From assembly GCF_000143415.4 (NCBI RefSeq), contig NW_003314263.1:1886749-1950748 (forward strand): a stretch of DNA of 64,000 nucleotides. The letters run 5' to 3'. The stretch's first letter is position 1; the number at the start of each line of letters is the position of its first letter. Made by a program: the position numbers and the translations under genes. This stretch comes from Selaginella moellendorffii (Eukaryota > Streptophyta > Lycopodiopsida > Selaginellales > Selaginellaceae). This document shows positions 12,335-23,324 of the stretch, piece by piece. The notes under the pieces were generated by a model that saw nothing but the letters and a program-made list of their open reading frames with translations, searched no databases and was not told where the DNA came from.

Positions 12335-14001
12335 ATGGACGCGAGGGAGCGCTTTGCGAACCTCCAGGGTCTGACCGAGGTTGAAAAGGGCGAGCTCTAC
12401 AGCATCCTGAGTGAGGCCGGGGAAGATGTTTGGCAGCGCGAAGTGCCGGGCTTTCTAAGCGACACAGCGGTCTCTGTATCTCTGAGAAGGAAGTACCTCT
12501 CGCGCACTGATAGTGGAGCCGAGGTTGCCACTCTCATCGCTGCTGTTCCTGCCTTCACCTCGGTCCAAGCAGGTGAGCCAACCAAGTCCGAGCTCATAGC
12601 CTACTTGGAAGATATCCGGTGCTTGGAGGGCTTGATACCTGTGGCAATTCGCTCTGTCGAAAGCGTAGCAAGGCTACCCCGTGGCTTGGATGGTGGAAGC
12701 CCGTTTTACTTTTCGGATAGCATTCTGGGGGTGGCCGTCGCGAGTGCTATCGACCATGGTTTGACCGGCTCAGGAGATATTGTGGCTAACTCTCGCATTC
12801 TGGCGTTTTGTAAGGTGTTCCAATATCTCAAAGACTTCTCGGCTTCTGGGGACCGACTGGATTACCAGTTTTCAATGGAGACAGCTGCTTCTTCCGCATC
12901 CATGCAGACGCCAAGGCTCGGCAAGAGGAAGCGACCTGACTTCCTGTTTCAATACGTCGACTTTGTGTTCATGTTTGGGGAGAGTAGAGCAGATGACGAT
13001 GATTTCGTGGTGGCTGTGAACGAGATCTCGTCCAAGCTCAACAAAGTGCCGAGCTGGGCGCTCGGGAACATCAAGATTGTGCTCGCGTTTGCTGTTGGTG
13101 GTATGACATGGCAACTTTTTGTCAAAAGCGCTTCAGGTCTTGAGGTGGAGCCACTAAGCCCTGCGTACAACTTGAACCTTATTGACGACCGTGTCAAGCT
13201 TGTTCTGCTTTACTTCAAGCTCTACTTCCTGTCCTTAAGCATCTGCAAGGACATGGTACCTAGCGGGTATGTCGTTTCTGTTTCTTTTTATGTCAACCTT
13301 TTCATTCTTGGTTTTTCTTTCTCAGAATGCTGCCGCTCTTCAAAAAACACGAGAGGAACTTGTCCACTATCCAGCTTGATGGCAAGGGATGCGTAAAGAG
13401 CATCAACAAGTGGGCAGATTACAAAAAAAAGTATGGAACTTCTAAATCACACATCGAAAGGGCATACAATGCCGGTGTTCAGCAGCTCATTTCTGCTGCG
13501 GTGATGCCAACAGTTTCTTCAAAGGGGGTGTACATGGTCCGAACCCAGCCATTGGGAATCCCGGCACGGTTTAAGGTTACATCGGAGGACTGCATGACCC
13601 TTGCGCAGGACATGCTTAGTGCTCTGGCTGCTCTGCACAAGCTGGAGCTGGTTCATCGAGACGTCAGACTGGACAACATGATCTGGTCTCCTGACAGGGC
13701 GTGCTACGTGCTTATTGACTTAGAGCTTGTTTCCAAAGCTGGCACTAAGATGAAGGTATTGCTTACGGACTACACACCGACAACCTTGGTGAATGGGAAG
13801 TACACCAAGACTTCTGATCTCCATCAGCTTGGTGAGGTTATCGAGAAGCTCAAGCTCAAGCTGCAGCCGGAGTGCAAAGGATTTGTGCAAGCACTCAAGA
13901 GCCATGGCTCCACTGCTGAGAAAATGCTTTCCCATAAGTGGTTGTCAAGCTCAGAGGTAGATATTTCCCCTTCCCCTAAACGTTTCTCCTCCATTCTTTA
14001 G
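12335..14001 (+). CDS. PD-(D/E)XK-like nuclease domain fused to a kinase-like domain
   Basis: Two exons (12335-13266 and 13326-14001, phase-2 intron of 59 nt) give about 535 aa. Residues 1-130 are an unrecognised helical region. Around residues 200-260 is a block RKRPDFLF...FGESR...AVNEISSKL...LGNIKIVLAFAVGG, which follows the pattern of the restriction-endonuclease-like domain found upstream of kinase domains in Crinkler (CRN)-type proteins: P201-D202, then E216, with Arg where the catalytic Lys is expected. The C-terminal half is a protein-kinase-like fold with HRDVRLDN (H421) and LIDLE (D442) replacing DFG, so phosphotransfer is doubtful. Substrate and role are unknown. The gene at 38587-40424 has the same module order. 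The 3' end may be longer: a GAG|gtagat donor lies at about 13956. The family assignment is from memory and is moderate; the kinase call is stronger. Confidence 0.65.
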
Positions 14002-14288
14002 AAAAGCAATAATAACTAAAAAAATTATTGCTTCAAAAATCTTTGTAAATTGCTTTGAAGATTTTGTTTACTTTTCTAGGAGGGAGGGAGGAGATGTCTC
14101 TTGTCTCCAGACAAGAGACATTTCCAGACTCGAAATTCTAGTCAAACTGAATCATAGAGTTTGAAACATAAGAAGACATTGCTTAGGGCTCTGCTTTCAC
14201 TATTTTAGGCCCGTTTTTTACCCTTACTAACTAGGTTTAGGACAAAAGAAACATAAATGGTTGTAAATATATATAATATATATGTATG

Positions 14289-15882
14289 GTCAGAGATAAT
14301 CCGCTTTACATGCTAGAGGTACGCAGGTGGATTGTTCCCAATGGTTTTCCTTCAGTGCTACAAGGAAGCTTTTGTTTACGAACAACGATGATCCTTTCAA
14401 AAATGGTCATACAATGTGCAAAGGTGATCATTTTTATTGGACTAACGTTATTGAAAACCCAGAGCTCTGGTTTCAGCGGTTGGGTTTTTGCTCCTAACAT
14501 GAGCTTTCATAGGATGGAAGATCAAAGTTTCTTGGTTGGTGCAGATAAAAGGTATGTTTTGGTGCCAAGTTTAAAGATTGCTAACTCAAGGCTAGGATGA
14601 GAAGCCTTTCCAAAAGCTTCTTGTGAGGAAAATAACGTTTTTCATTGCCAATGAGACGAGTATCAGTCTCGGAACGTATGATCGTTCCACCGGCTTCAAC
14701 AGGTTGAAGACTTTGGCTGAATATAAAAATTATTTGCAACTTTTCTATGTAGGCAAGTAGGAGTGGCTTGATTCCACGACAAACGACCCCCATCTTTTCC
14801 AGAATCTCCCGAGCTCGGGAGAGATGACTTTCAACAGCCATTGAAGTCTATGCACGGATACGGGGTATAGTAACGGAGTCCACGAAACGCTCTACAACAG
14901 GTATATGCCTTTCACTGTCAGTTTCATCATCCATGCGTTTGATGCAGTAGGCGAGTTCTCATGGCAACTTGTAGAAGTCAAAAGGATATTTGACGTGCAA
15001 CTTCGACTTCTAGGCATGATCACAACTTGAGGCCAGCTACATTTCACTATCCTAGTGAAGAGGTAAGTGGGCTTGACTGAAAAGCTAGAACTATTTTCTA
15101 AACTCTACGTACAGGTGATCGAAGGCAGCTTGACTCTTTTCATTTCGCTATGGCGATTCATGAAATTTCATCGTCTCCCCACCTTAATTCTTTGGTTGCC
15201 CAGGTCCTGGAAGGTATTAAAAGGCAAGCTGTTCGTTCTGATTGAGTTTCTCGTTTTGTTTGGTAGGAGGAGATTGTGAACGAGTACGGGCACCAGGAAT
15301 GCATATGATCCACCTTTGCAGAGGACGTTCGACAACCTGAAAAGGTAACTGGCATCCATGTTCCATGTTTCTCTCTGATACCAGTTGCTTCACAGATAAA
15401 TTCAAGCAAAGGTGGAGTTGAAACAGCACCAAAAGGAGCATATCTACAAGGCAATGGAAGCTCCGTTTGTGAGAATTCACAGTATACGCAAGTCCAGGTT
15501 AGTCCTATTCAAGTCTGCTGGCACTTTCCTTCAAAGACACTATTTTAGATCTGCAAGCTCTAGCCAGGAAGATACCGTGGAAAGAAAGTCGACGATTGTA
15601 CAAATGCAAGCCAAAGGTGCGTCAAGATCTTTACTTTACATTTTTCAATACGGCTGACAGTGTGCTTTTACCGTCGTAGATCAGGCAGCTGCCGAGGCCG
15701 AACGAGCAAAAGAAAAAGGCTGCGACGAACTACGGTTGGCGTCAGCTTGCTTTGGACGGAAAGGTAAGATCTATAGAAGAAAAAAAACACTTCTTTTTCA
15801 GCATAAGAACGTTTTATCTCGCCAGGAAAGAAGCTCTCGCAAGAAAGAGGCCCTCATTGAGCGCATTATAGCCGACTTGTGA
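14289..15882 (+). pseudogene. KU70: Relic of Ku70 (XRCC6), frame-disrupted
   Basis: Fragments occur in the order of the Ku70 protein, the DNA-end-binding partner in non-homologous end joining. They are RDNPLY (14292-14309) and RKLLFTNNDDPF (14363-14398) of the vWA domain; KPFQKLLVRKITFFIANE and on (14596-14724), EWLDSTTN (14761-14784), CTDTG (14851-14865), VKRIFDVQLRLLG (14977-15015) and DHNLRPATFHYPSEE (15018-15062) of the core barrel; SSSPHLNSLVAQ (about 15165-15200), GMHMIHL (15296-15316) and AEDVRQPEK (15318-15344); and NYGWRQLALDGK (15728-15763) with RKKEALIERIIADL and a stop (to 15882) from the SAP region. Breaks include loss of about 10 codons plus a frame change at 15015-15018, a frame slip at 15317, missing SAP helix sequence, and no N-terminal third. 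Intron-like gaps remain, so it is a decayed genomic copy rather than a retrocopy. Confidence 0.8.
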
Positions 15883-17000
15883 GTGTAATCCACCTACACG
15901 GAGTTAAGCAAGCCGAATGAAATCTCGGTTTTGCTAACCTTTGTTTGTTTGCTGTTCAAGGAAGCTTTTGCTCTTTCGAAAGTGGAGCATATTCGCGCGA
16001 GATAAAGGAAAGAGAAAAGGCAGGAAGTAAAAACAAAAGCCCGGCTCTCTCTACAACAAATGCGGGCATTGATTCGATCGAAAGAGCTCTCAGGGGGAGG
16101 AGAAAACAAACTTCCGCTGGAGCGGAGAATTGAAGGATCCTGGCCCCTGGGCGATGGAGCTTTTGTTGGTTTCGTCGCTCCCGTTGATCGCATTAACAGG
16201 CCGGTGACTGTTATGCAATCAGATCATTCAATGTTTGGGCGAAAAATCTCGCAAAACTTTCAAAGACGACGATGCTACCAGAGGGAATTCATTCAAATCC
16301 GGAAGGGAAAGAACGCCATAGAACGAATCAATCTCCACTCGTAATGACCGTACGGCCATTGGGGCGATCAAACAAACACTCCCGAGTGAAAGTTCTTCCA
16401 AGTTTAAGCTGCGCTTAGCACGCGAATCTATTCAATCCAATCCAATCCACCTACACGCAGGAAGCAAGCAAGCACGTCTACCTAGATAGCCTCCTAGTCT
16501 TTTTTTTTTCATTCTTTTTTTCTCGTTCTTCCCTATTCACCTAGAAATCTCGCCACTGCGCTCTCGCGTTGGCTCAACAACAGTGGGGCGGCGGATAAAA
16601 ACAATAGATTCGAGTGGACCTGGGTGACAAAGAGCGTCGCATTGGGCACCTAATCTCTCTCTCAAATTCCTCTCAATCTCTTCTTCTACCTTTCTTCCAT
16701 TCCGTAGTGCCCTTCGCTTGCTCTCTCGCAATTAACGCCCCCGGGGACGAATCCAGAGCGCGCGAGCTATGGCAATTGGAACTGGGCTCGCTCGGGTGTG
16801 GCGGAATCCGGGCGGCAAGCTGGGATTTTGAGCGCGCCCAATGCGAGACAGGGTCATGAATCGCTGACCCAAGTCGCCGGATTCGCGAAATGTCGAGCAG
16901 CGGGAGAGGAATCAAGCCCACAGGGAAGATCCAAGAGCAGAGAAAGATCGCTCAAGAACAGAGGAGGCTGGCCATGAGATGATTGATTGATTGATTGGCG
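15883..17000. other. Intergenic; upstream region and 5' leader of the kelch F-box gene
   Basis: No gene was recognised. ORFs here (for example 15894-16193 on - and 16060-16344 on +) are short and without motifs. The last 400 bp become GC-richer and end in a (gatt)n run just before the start codon at 17001, consistent with promoter and 5' UTR. Confidence 0.5.
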
Positions 17001-18466
17001 ATGAACAGCAGCGCTAAGAGGAACAGCAGCGAGATGAAGGCGAGCGCCGCATCGGCGAGTTCATCCGGGCGATCCAGCAAGAAACTCAACCATCCCCCAC
17101 AGGTGAGAGAGATCAAAGCTTTAGATCGATCAATCAATCGCAAAGCTGCTCTTGCCAGGTCGAGAGCGCCTCCTGCTACTGCCGCGCGGAAGCCCCCAAC
17201 GCAATCTCCTCCCACAGCGCCAAGAAATTCGTCCCGGCCACCGCCAGGCACTGCGTCCTCCAGGAAGAAGCGATCAAGCCGCCTCCAGCCGTCCGATCAA
17301 GATCTCGAGCCCGATCCAACGGCTCAAATCCACAGCTCATCCCGGGCCTTCCAGACGACCTCGCCATCGCCTGCCTCATTCGCGTCCCGCGATTCCACCA
17401 TCGCGCGCTGCGAATCGTTTGCAAGCGCTGGCATCGCTTGCTCGCCGGCAATTTCTTCTACACCCAGCGCCGGATCGCGGGGCTGGCGGAGGAGTGGGTC
17501 TTCGTGATCAAGCGCGACAACGAGAAAGAGGGCGGCCGGATCTCCTGGCATGCATTCGATCCGCGCTTCCAGCAGTGGCAGCCGCTACCGCCCATCCCCC
17601 AGGAGTTCTGCGAGGCGCTGGGATTCGGCTGCGCGGTGCTGGGCGGATGCCATCTCTATCTCTTCGGCGGCAAGGATCCCGCCAAGGGATCGATGCGCCG
17701 GGTGGTGTTCTACAGCGCGCGCACGAATCGATGGCACCGCGCGCCCGAGATGCTCAAGCGGCGCCACTTCTTTGGATCCGGCGTGATCGACAATTGCCTC
17801 TTCGTGGCGGGGGGAGAATGCGAGGGCGTCCATCGCTCGCTACGCAGCGCCGAAGTGTACGACCCTGCACGGAACCGGTGGTCGTACATCTCGGACATGA
17901 GCACGGCCATGGTCCCATTCATCGGGGTGGTGTACGGAGGAAACTGGTTCGTCAAGGGGCTGGGTTCACACCGGCAGGTGATGAGCGAAGTGTACATTCC
18001 GGGGCAGAACGTCTGGTCGCCCATTCTCGACGGAATGGTGACCGGATGGCGGAATCCCAGCGTGGCGCTGGGGGGGACGTTGTACGCTCTGGATTGCCCC
18101 GACGGGTGCAAGCTCCGGGTGTACGACCCAGGGAGCGACACGTGGAAGAGATCCGTGGATAGCAAATTCCACCTGGGGAATTCCCGGGCGCTGGAGGCGG
18201 CGGCGCTGCTACCGTTGGATGGGAAGCTTTGCATCGTGAGGAACAATATGAGTATTACCGTGGTGGACGTGGGCGATGGAAGCTACGTGGGCGATGGTAA
18301 CGATGGTAGCGGCGGTGGTAGTGGTAACGCTAGAATTTCACAGGTATGGGAGACCATCGCTGGGAAGGGCCACTTTAAAACATTCGTGACGAATTTGCTC
18401 TCCAACATTGCGGGAAGAAGCCGACTAAAGAGCCACATTGTCCACTGCCAGGCTCTATCAGCATAG
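17001..18466 (+). CDS. F-box/kelch-repeat protein (At1g55270-like)
   Basis: Two exons (17001-17102 and 17159-18466) are separated by a 56-nt phase-0 intron, giving about 469 aa. The start ATG at 17001 is preceded by an in-frame TGA at 16992. After a Ser/Lys-rich leader comes SCYCRAEAP..KKFVP, then an F-box beginning LIPGLPDDLAIACLIRVP and RIVCKRWHRL, then kelch repeats with the usual signatures (HLYLFGGKD, MRRVVFYSARTNRWHRAP, LFVAGGECEG, AEVYDPARNRW), ending SHIVHCQALSA. The order and motifs match the conserved plant kelch F-box protein At1g55270. Such proteins are substrate receptors of SCF ubiquitin ligases, F-box to SKP1 and kelch propeller to substrate. The target here is unknown. A Gly-rich insert (near 18300) sits before the C-terminus. 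Confidence 0.92.
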
Positions 18467-18569
18467 AGGTAGCAAAAAATTCTTATCAAAGTCTTGTTTT
18501 TGGGAGAAGATCCATCCAATCCACAGCAAAAAAGAAAGGAAAGAGTGTTCTTATTCACGCGATTCCTCG

Positions 18570-18895
18570 TCTGTGCCCAAAAGACGAAGATAAACAAACT
18601 AGAGAAATAAAAAGCAAAGGAGAGAACGAACCAGTGATGGTGCTCTTGATCTTTTTTCCGATGGAGCTGGACGAAGGGTGATTTCTTCGCTTGTTCCTCT
18701 ACGCGACTCGATCGATTCAGTGAATCGCTGGAGCTAAAATTCTATCGCAAAAGCATACGCACCCGTGAGATTGAGCGACATGTTGAGGACGATGCCAAAT
18801 GTGACCGCGAATCCGGCGAGGTATGGCCACTGCATCTTGGCGAGCGCCAGCGCGCTGCCCCACACTGATCGCTTCCAGATCTCGTCGCCCCTCAT
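18570..18895 (-). CDS. Mitochondrial ATP synthase small subunit (plant 6-kDa type)
   Basis: ATG at 18895. Exon 1 (18763-18895) encodes MRGDEIWKRSVWG..., with the block WPYLAGFAVTFGIVL forming one membrane segment and SLNLT. A 64-nt intron leads to exon 2 (18632-18698), which continues EEQAKKSPFVQLHRKK. These blocks match the short plant mitochondrial ATP synthase protein of about 55 aa (WPFLVGFAVT... SLGLTEED..NSPFVQ.H.R). The reading stays open after exon 2. A donor at 18631 joined to the acceptor before 18570 would make a stop codon split by the intron (TG|A); this end is my weakest inference. The gene converges on the kelch F-box gene (stop at 18466), so the 3' UTRs probably overlap. Confidence 0.6.
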
Positions 18896-19173
18896 CGCTC
18901 TCGCCCAAAAACCCTCTCGCCCTAATCCACAAAAGGTATTTCTAACACCAAAGGAATATACTCAATAGCCGAAGAACCCTAAACTCCAACTTAACCGTAC
19001 TTAAACATGTTTACTTAATGTTAAGCGACATATTTAGTTAAGACAAAACATGCTTATTGAGCTCAAGGGTCTTTGTATTGTCAAAATTCGTAGCACAAGA
19101 AAGAAAAGAAACAATCGATCTGATCCATCCACGCCTCGAAAAACCCGAGAGCGCGATCGATCGATCGAACCAA

Positions 19174-19620
19174 TCACGCCGTGAGCACGACGGCGCCGCC
19201 GCACTTCTTGATCTTCTTCTCGGCGTGCTTGGAGATGAACTTGGTCTTGACAACGATGGGGAAGTCGCCCGAGACGCGACCCTTGCCCAGCACCTTGAAG
19301 AAGCCGTGCTCGCTCACGTCGATCAGCGGCGCCTCCTTGCCCCCCTTCTTCACCTGGGCCTTGACGTCCTCGGGCACCAGCGACCACAGCTTCTCCACAT
19401 TCACCGTCGGGCGGTAGTACTTGTTCCTGTTGAGATGGAAGTAGCGCATTCCTACCTTGCCGAAGTAGCCCGGATGATACTTGTCGAAGAGGATCCGGTG
19501 ATGGTGGAGGCCTCCCGCGTTACCGCGCCCTCCCGGATGCTTGCGGTGCTTGCCGATGCGCCCATGCCCGTGACTGACATGGCCCCTCTTCTTCCTGCTC
19601 TTCTTGAATCTCGTCGTCAT
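19174..19620 (-). CDS. RPL27A: Cytosolic ribosomal protein uL15 (RPL27A)
   Basis: An intronless 148-aa ORF with the full eukaryotic uL15/L27a profile: a basic start [23 protein letters not shown], then [31 protein letters not shown], and a C-terminus ending [11 protein letters not shown]. Length and composition fit the family (about 146-149 aa). It is a structural protein of the 60S subunit. Only about 260 bp separate its start from the 3' end of the kinesin gene transcribed towards it, and that gap carries telo-box and site-II-like motifs typical of plant ribosomal protein promoters. Confidence 0.97.
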   Translation of the reverse strand: MTTRFKKSRKKRGHVSHGHGRIGKHRKHPGGRGNAGGLHHHRILFDKYHPGYFGKVGMRYFHLNRNKYYRPTVNVEKLWSLVPEDVKAQVKKGGKEAPLIDVSEHGFFKVLGKGRVSGDFPIVVKTKFISKHAEKKIKKCGGAVVLTA

Positions 19621-19790
19621 CGCCGCCTCCCTTCTTCCTGCGGCTCAAGAACCCTAGAAAGCAAATCTCAAAAACCCTAAGACCTAGCCGTCCGATCTAA
19701 ATCAAGGGCCCCAAATCGTAGCCGTCGAATCATCAAGAGCCCAAAATCATAGCCGTCGGATTAAATCAATAAACCCTAAAAGCTTAGCCC
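19621..19790 (-). promoter_or_regulatory. RPL27A promoter with telo-boxes and a 3x repeat
   Basis: Telo-boxes AAACCCTAA occur at 19672-19680 and 19771-19779, with shorter accccta-type copies nearby. Three imperfect tandem units of about 31 bp each begin tagccgtc-g-at and contain gggcccc or gagcccaaa, a site-II-like TGGGCY on the minus strand. Telo-box plus site II is the known combination driving ribosomal protein genes in dividing plant cells. Confidence 0.7.
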
Positions 19791-19881
19791 TAAAAAGTAA
19801 TGCGGATCCCCTTGCCCTTTAACACGTTAAAACATAATCCCAACGCTTATCCATCCTTTGTCTACATTTTTCTTGCTTGGA

Positions 19882-22800
19882 TCACTCGTAGCTCAGTCTC
19901 GTTGGCTGAGGAGCCACAGCCAATCTTCGCGGCACACCGATCTCGCAAGCATTCACTTTGGCCGCAAACCGGAGCGAGCACAGAGATTCGTGCAGCGACT
20001 TGGCCTCGGGGGCGATGTTGACGAACATCAGCGTCTTCGAATCTCCACCTAAGCAAGGCTGCAAGATAAAAAAAAGGGGAAGAAAATCTCGCTCAGTACA
20101 TATAAGATCCTCGCTAAGCAACTCAAAGTCCAAAGCCATATCATATCCTCTCTTTGTTTACCTGGAGAAGATACGTGAGCTTGGAGTTTCTGTAGGGAAC
20201 GTGTTGTTCTTTGTTGGCAATCGCGGCAATCACGTCACCGAGGCTGGCCAAGCTTTTGTTTATGGCCTGCGGGACAAGAAAACTCGATGGAGTCAACACA
20301 TATATTCTTTGCGAGCACGAGCCTTGATTGTACCTGCGTCTCTTTGAGACGATCTCCAGTTGATCCACTACGGGAGAGACGTTCGCTCCCCGCCAAATCA
20401 ATGAGATTCAACACCCCATTGACTTCTTGCTCGGTGCTCTGTTAAAAAAGGAAGAGAATTATGCATAGCCTTGAAGTCGCCACTAGACTTTTTTTGTTAC
20501 CTCGTTGGACCCGGTGATGCGTAGTGTAAAAACGCAATGACTCCTCGACGACTGTTCGTTCAGTGCCGTTTTACCCACAGATCTACAAAGAAAAAAGAAC
20601 AAACAAAGAATCAAAGAGTTGAAAACAGTGGTGTTTTGCATACGCGAACCAAAACAAAGTATTACCTGCTTACTGTAGCCCGATGCAAGAGTGACGATAC
20701 TTCTTTCCAATTGGTGACATCAACCACAGTGAGATCTGTGACATATGTGTTGCCAGTTTGATCGTGCTTCACCTGGTACTGCTGCTGACATTTCATCGGA
20801 GTCCCACCTTCTGTAGCGCTAGCACGACCAGAACCCAGCAGATCTCGTATTTGCTCGTTGTAAATTTCCAGCATAGACGCCTGCGTGCATTTGTCAAAAC
20901 CACAAAGAAAGAAAATATCAGATATACCTGCATCCTGAATGTCCAGCCTCTAGTGATCAGCTCTTGACTAGATCTGAATATCTGCTCCAGAGACCGCGGA
21001 ATCACCCCCCTCAGTTCATCTACTTCGGGATTGCCAAGCATTGTGTGTGTTTTTCCTGAGCCAGTCTGACCGTACGCAAATATACACACCTGCGAAGTGT
21101 TTCATATGAGTGGCAGTAGAAAAGATACGCTTTTCTTAATGACCTTGTATCCATCCAGAGCACTTTGCACAAGTTGAGATATTTCTGTAAACACGCTCTC
21201 TTGGCCAGTTTCAGGACCAAACACTTTGTCGAAAGAAAAGAAGTGCCTTTGACCTGCTTTGGAAAGGAGGGTTCAATAGCTTTCGCAAGAGAACGCAAAC
21301 TTACCTTGCATGGGAACGAGTTCCACTCCACGGCCAAGCAAGTCTGTTGTGTTCGGATACTGCACCACGGAAATGCCTGCTTCTGGATCACCTTCTTCTT
21401 GAAAGATTGGACGCACTCGACAAAACACCCGAATGTTTCCTTTCATTTCCTGGAAGTGACTCTTTGGTTAGATTACGATAGATGACGTTCTCGGTATACC
21501 TGAATAGTGTTGTGGAGCTTGCGACGAATTTCTTCACCTTCGCGAATTCGGATATCAGCTTCAGCCAGACGATTCGTCAGATCTTCTATTAGCTCTCTGT
21601 TCTCCGCAACTTCAGTCCTTTCTTGAAGATATGAGCGCTCGGTTATCTGCGTTGATAAAGAAAAGAACTGGATAGAACAATCCATGGCATTGGGCATTTC
21701 GTACCAGCAGTTTGTGGTTTGCAACGTCTAATTGCTGGCGCAAACCTTTTACTTGCTCGGTTTGAGAAGTATAGCATTCCTTTAAATAAAATTCACGTAT
21801 AATGATTTGAATAAAACGGAAGTTCAAAAACGTTACCTCCAATGCGATTGCCTTACTGCTTAAAAACTCAAGCTCTGCAGCCGACTTACCAGTACATTCC
21901 TTGTACGTATTGTTTTCTTCCATCAGAGACTGAACATGAGCTGCATGCTGGTCACGCTCGTCAGTAATGCGTTGAACTTCTGCCCGTAGCCTTTCCGCCT
22001 CGTCTATCAAAGCTTTTTTCTGTTTTAACTCTTCCTGCAGAGTCGCCTGCAATTGACGGGGAAGGTGAGGCCAAGAAAGAAACAGCTAGAAACGAATTCT
22101 ACCTTAAGCATATCTATTTGTTCTTGGAGTGCCGCGGTGTGGCCACGTAAACTGCCCAAAGTTTCCATTAAGGTAGTCTTTTCCTTTTGAAGTTTCCCGC
22201 AAGCTTCTGCCGAGACTGATGCATCACTTTGCAATTTGCTGTTATATTGTTGCAAGCTAGTATTATACTCCTGCAAGCGTTTGTTGAGATCTTGAAGCGA
22301 CAGCACCTGACATATGGACAAGATTGGTATATTTGTGGTTTAAAAAGAAAAATATTACCTGATTCGACAAGCTCGTGGCTTCACTCCGTGATCTTTCAAG
22401 CTCCTCAACAAGTCCAGCCATTTCTTTACCCGTTGCTTTTAGTTGTTCCATATCTTTTTCTCTAGCACACAATAAAGACTACACAAACCAGATAAAATCA
22501 GCTCATGCTTAAACAAACGTCTGGTCACAAACCTCCTTTTCCGACATGACTGACATCAATCTATCTTCCAGTGATGTACATAGATTCTTGAGCTCAGAAA
22601 GACCTTGCTCCAGCTCATCCTGCTTTTGCCTTCGAAAAGCCTCTGCAATTGGAAGAGAAAAAGTCAGACACAGGCAACACCGGATACATCGTACCAGTTA
22701 CTTCTCGATCGCGTCTTTCTCCGTCAAGCGCGCTCTCAAGGTTTTCCTTTTCAAAACTTAGCTTCTCCTCCTGGTCTTGGAACTGCCTGATACAAACTCG

Positions 22801-23324
22801 AAGCTTCTTTATGTAGTCACTCATCTGCTCGTTCTTACCCTGTCACACACAACAATCCCCGTCGCACAAAATCACTAGAAAAGAAGAAAGTACCTTGAAA
22901 TCAAACTTTGTCTTTCCAGCCATCTTCATGGCTAACAACGCGTCGACATCAGCCCTGGACAAACTGCAAGCCTCTGATAGAGAACCCTCCAACGCCACGC
23001 TTTGGTGTGTCTGGAGCGGATGAGAGGGGCTTGCATCCAACAGCGTGGTGAGCACAGGACGCGAGCACCTCGTCTCTGGGGCTTGAGGCGTCTGCTGCCT
23101 GACTCCAAACACATCCTTACACACGGTCTTCCTCCTCTTCTCAAACGGCGAGTTAAGGCAGTTCTCCTTTTGCTGCAAACAGCGCGATCGTCTCATCTCA
23201 GCACCATATTTCCAGAGATCTCTACAACCGCCTAGCTCATCTAGGAACTTACATGGTGTGGATCTTTCTGTGCGCTGTTTGGCGCACTCCCGGGCGTGTA
23301 TCCAGGAATTTTGCTCGATCTCAT
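19882..23324 (-). CDS. KIN-14 (C-terminal motor, minus-end-directed) kinesin, ATK-like
   Basis: A multi-exon gene from ATG at 23324 ([12 protein letters not shown]...) to TGA at 19882. Order: a basic N-terminal tail rich in Ser/Pro/Lys (exons to about 22890), a long coiled coil (about 22820-21500; heptad-rich stretches such as [16 protein letters not shown] and [18 protein letters not shown]), then a motor domain at the C-terminus beginning [15 protein letters not shown]. Motor motifs seen are the P-loop [11 protein letters not shown] (about 21050), [11 protein letters not shown] (switch I, about 20550), [10 protein letters not shown] (switch II, about 20430) and [11 protein letters not shown] (about 20250). 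The motor being last, preceded by the neck-like [19 protein letters not shown], places it in the KIN-14/ATK class that moves to microtubule minus ends in spindle and phragmoplast. It lies in the same direction as beta-tubulin and RPL27A. Confidence 0.93.

Noticed and set aside
15412-15870. Alternative frame open across several exon-like blocks (VELKQHQKEH.., QAAAEAERAKEK..)
   Set aside because: The other frame gives the recognisable Ku70 C-terminus (NYGWRQLALDGK, RKKEALIERI); the alternative shows no family pattern.
17152-18246. Arg/Pro-rich + frame and a 178-codon minus frame
   Set aside because: Both overlap the kelch F-box gene in other frames and have low-complexity composition only.
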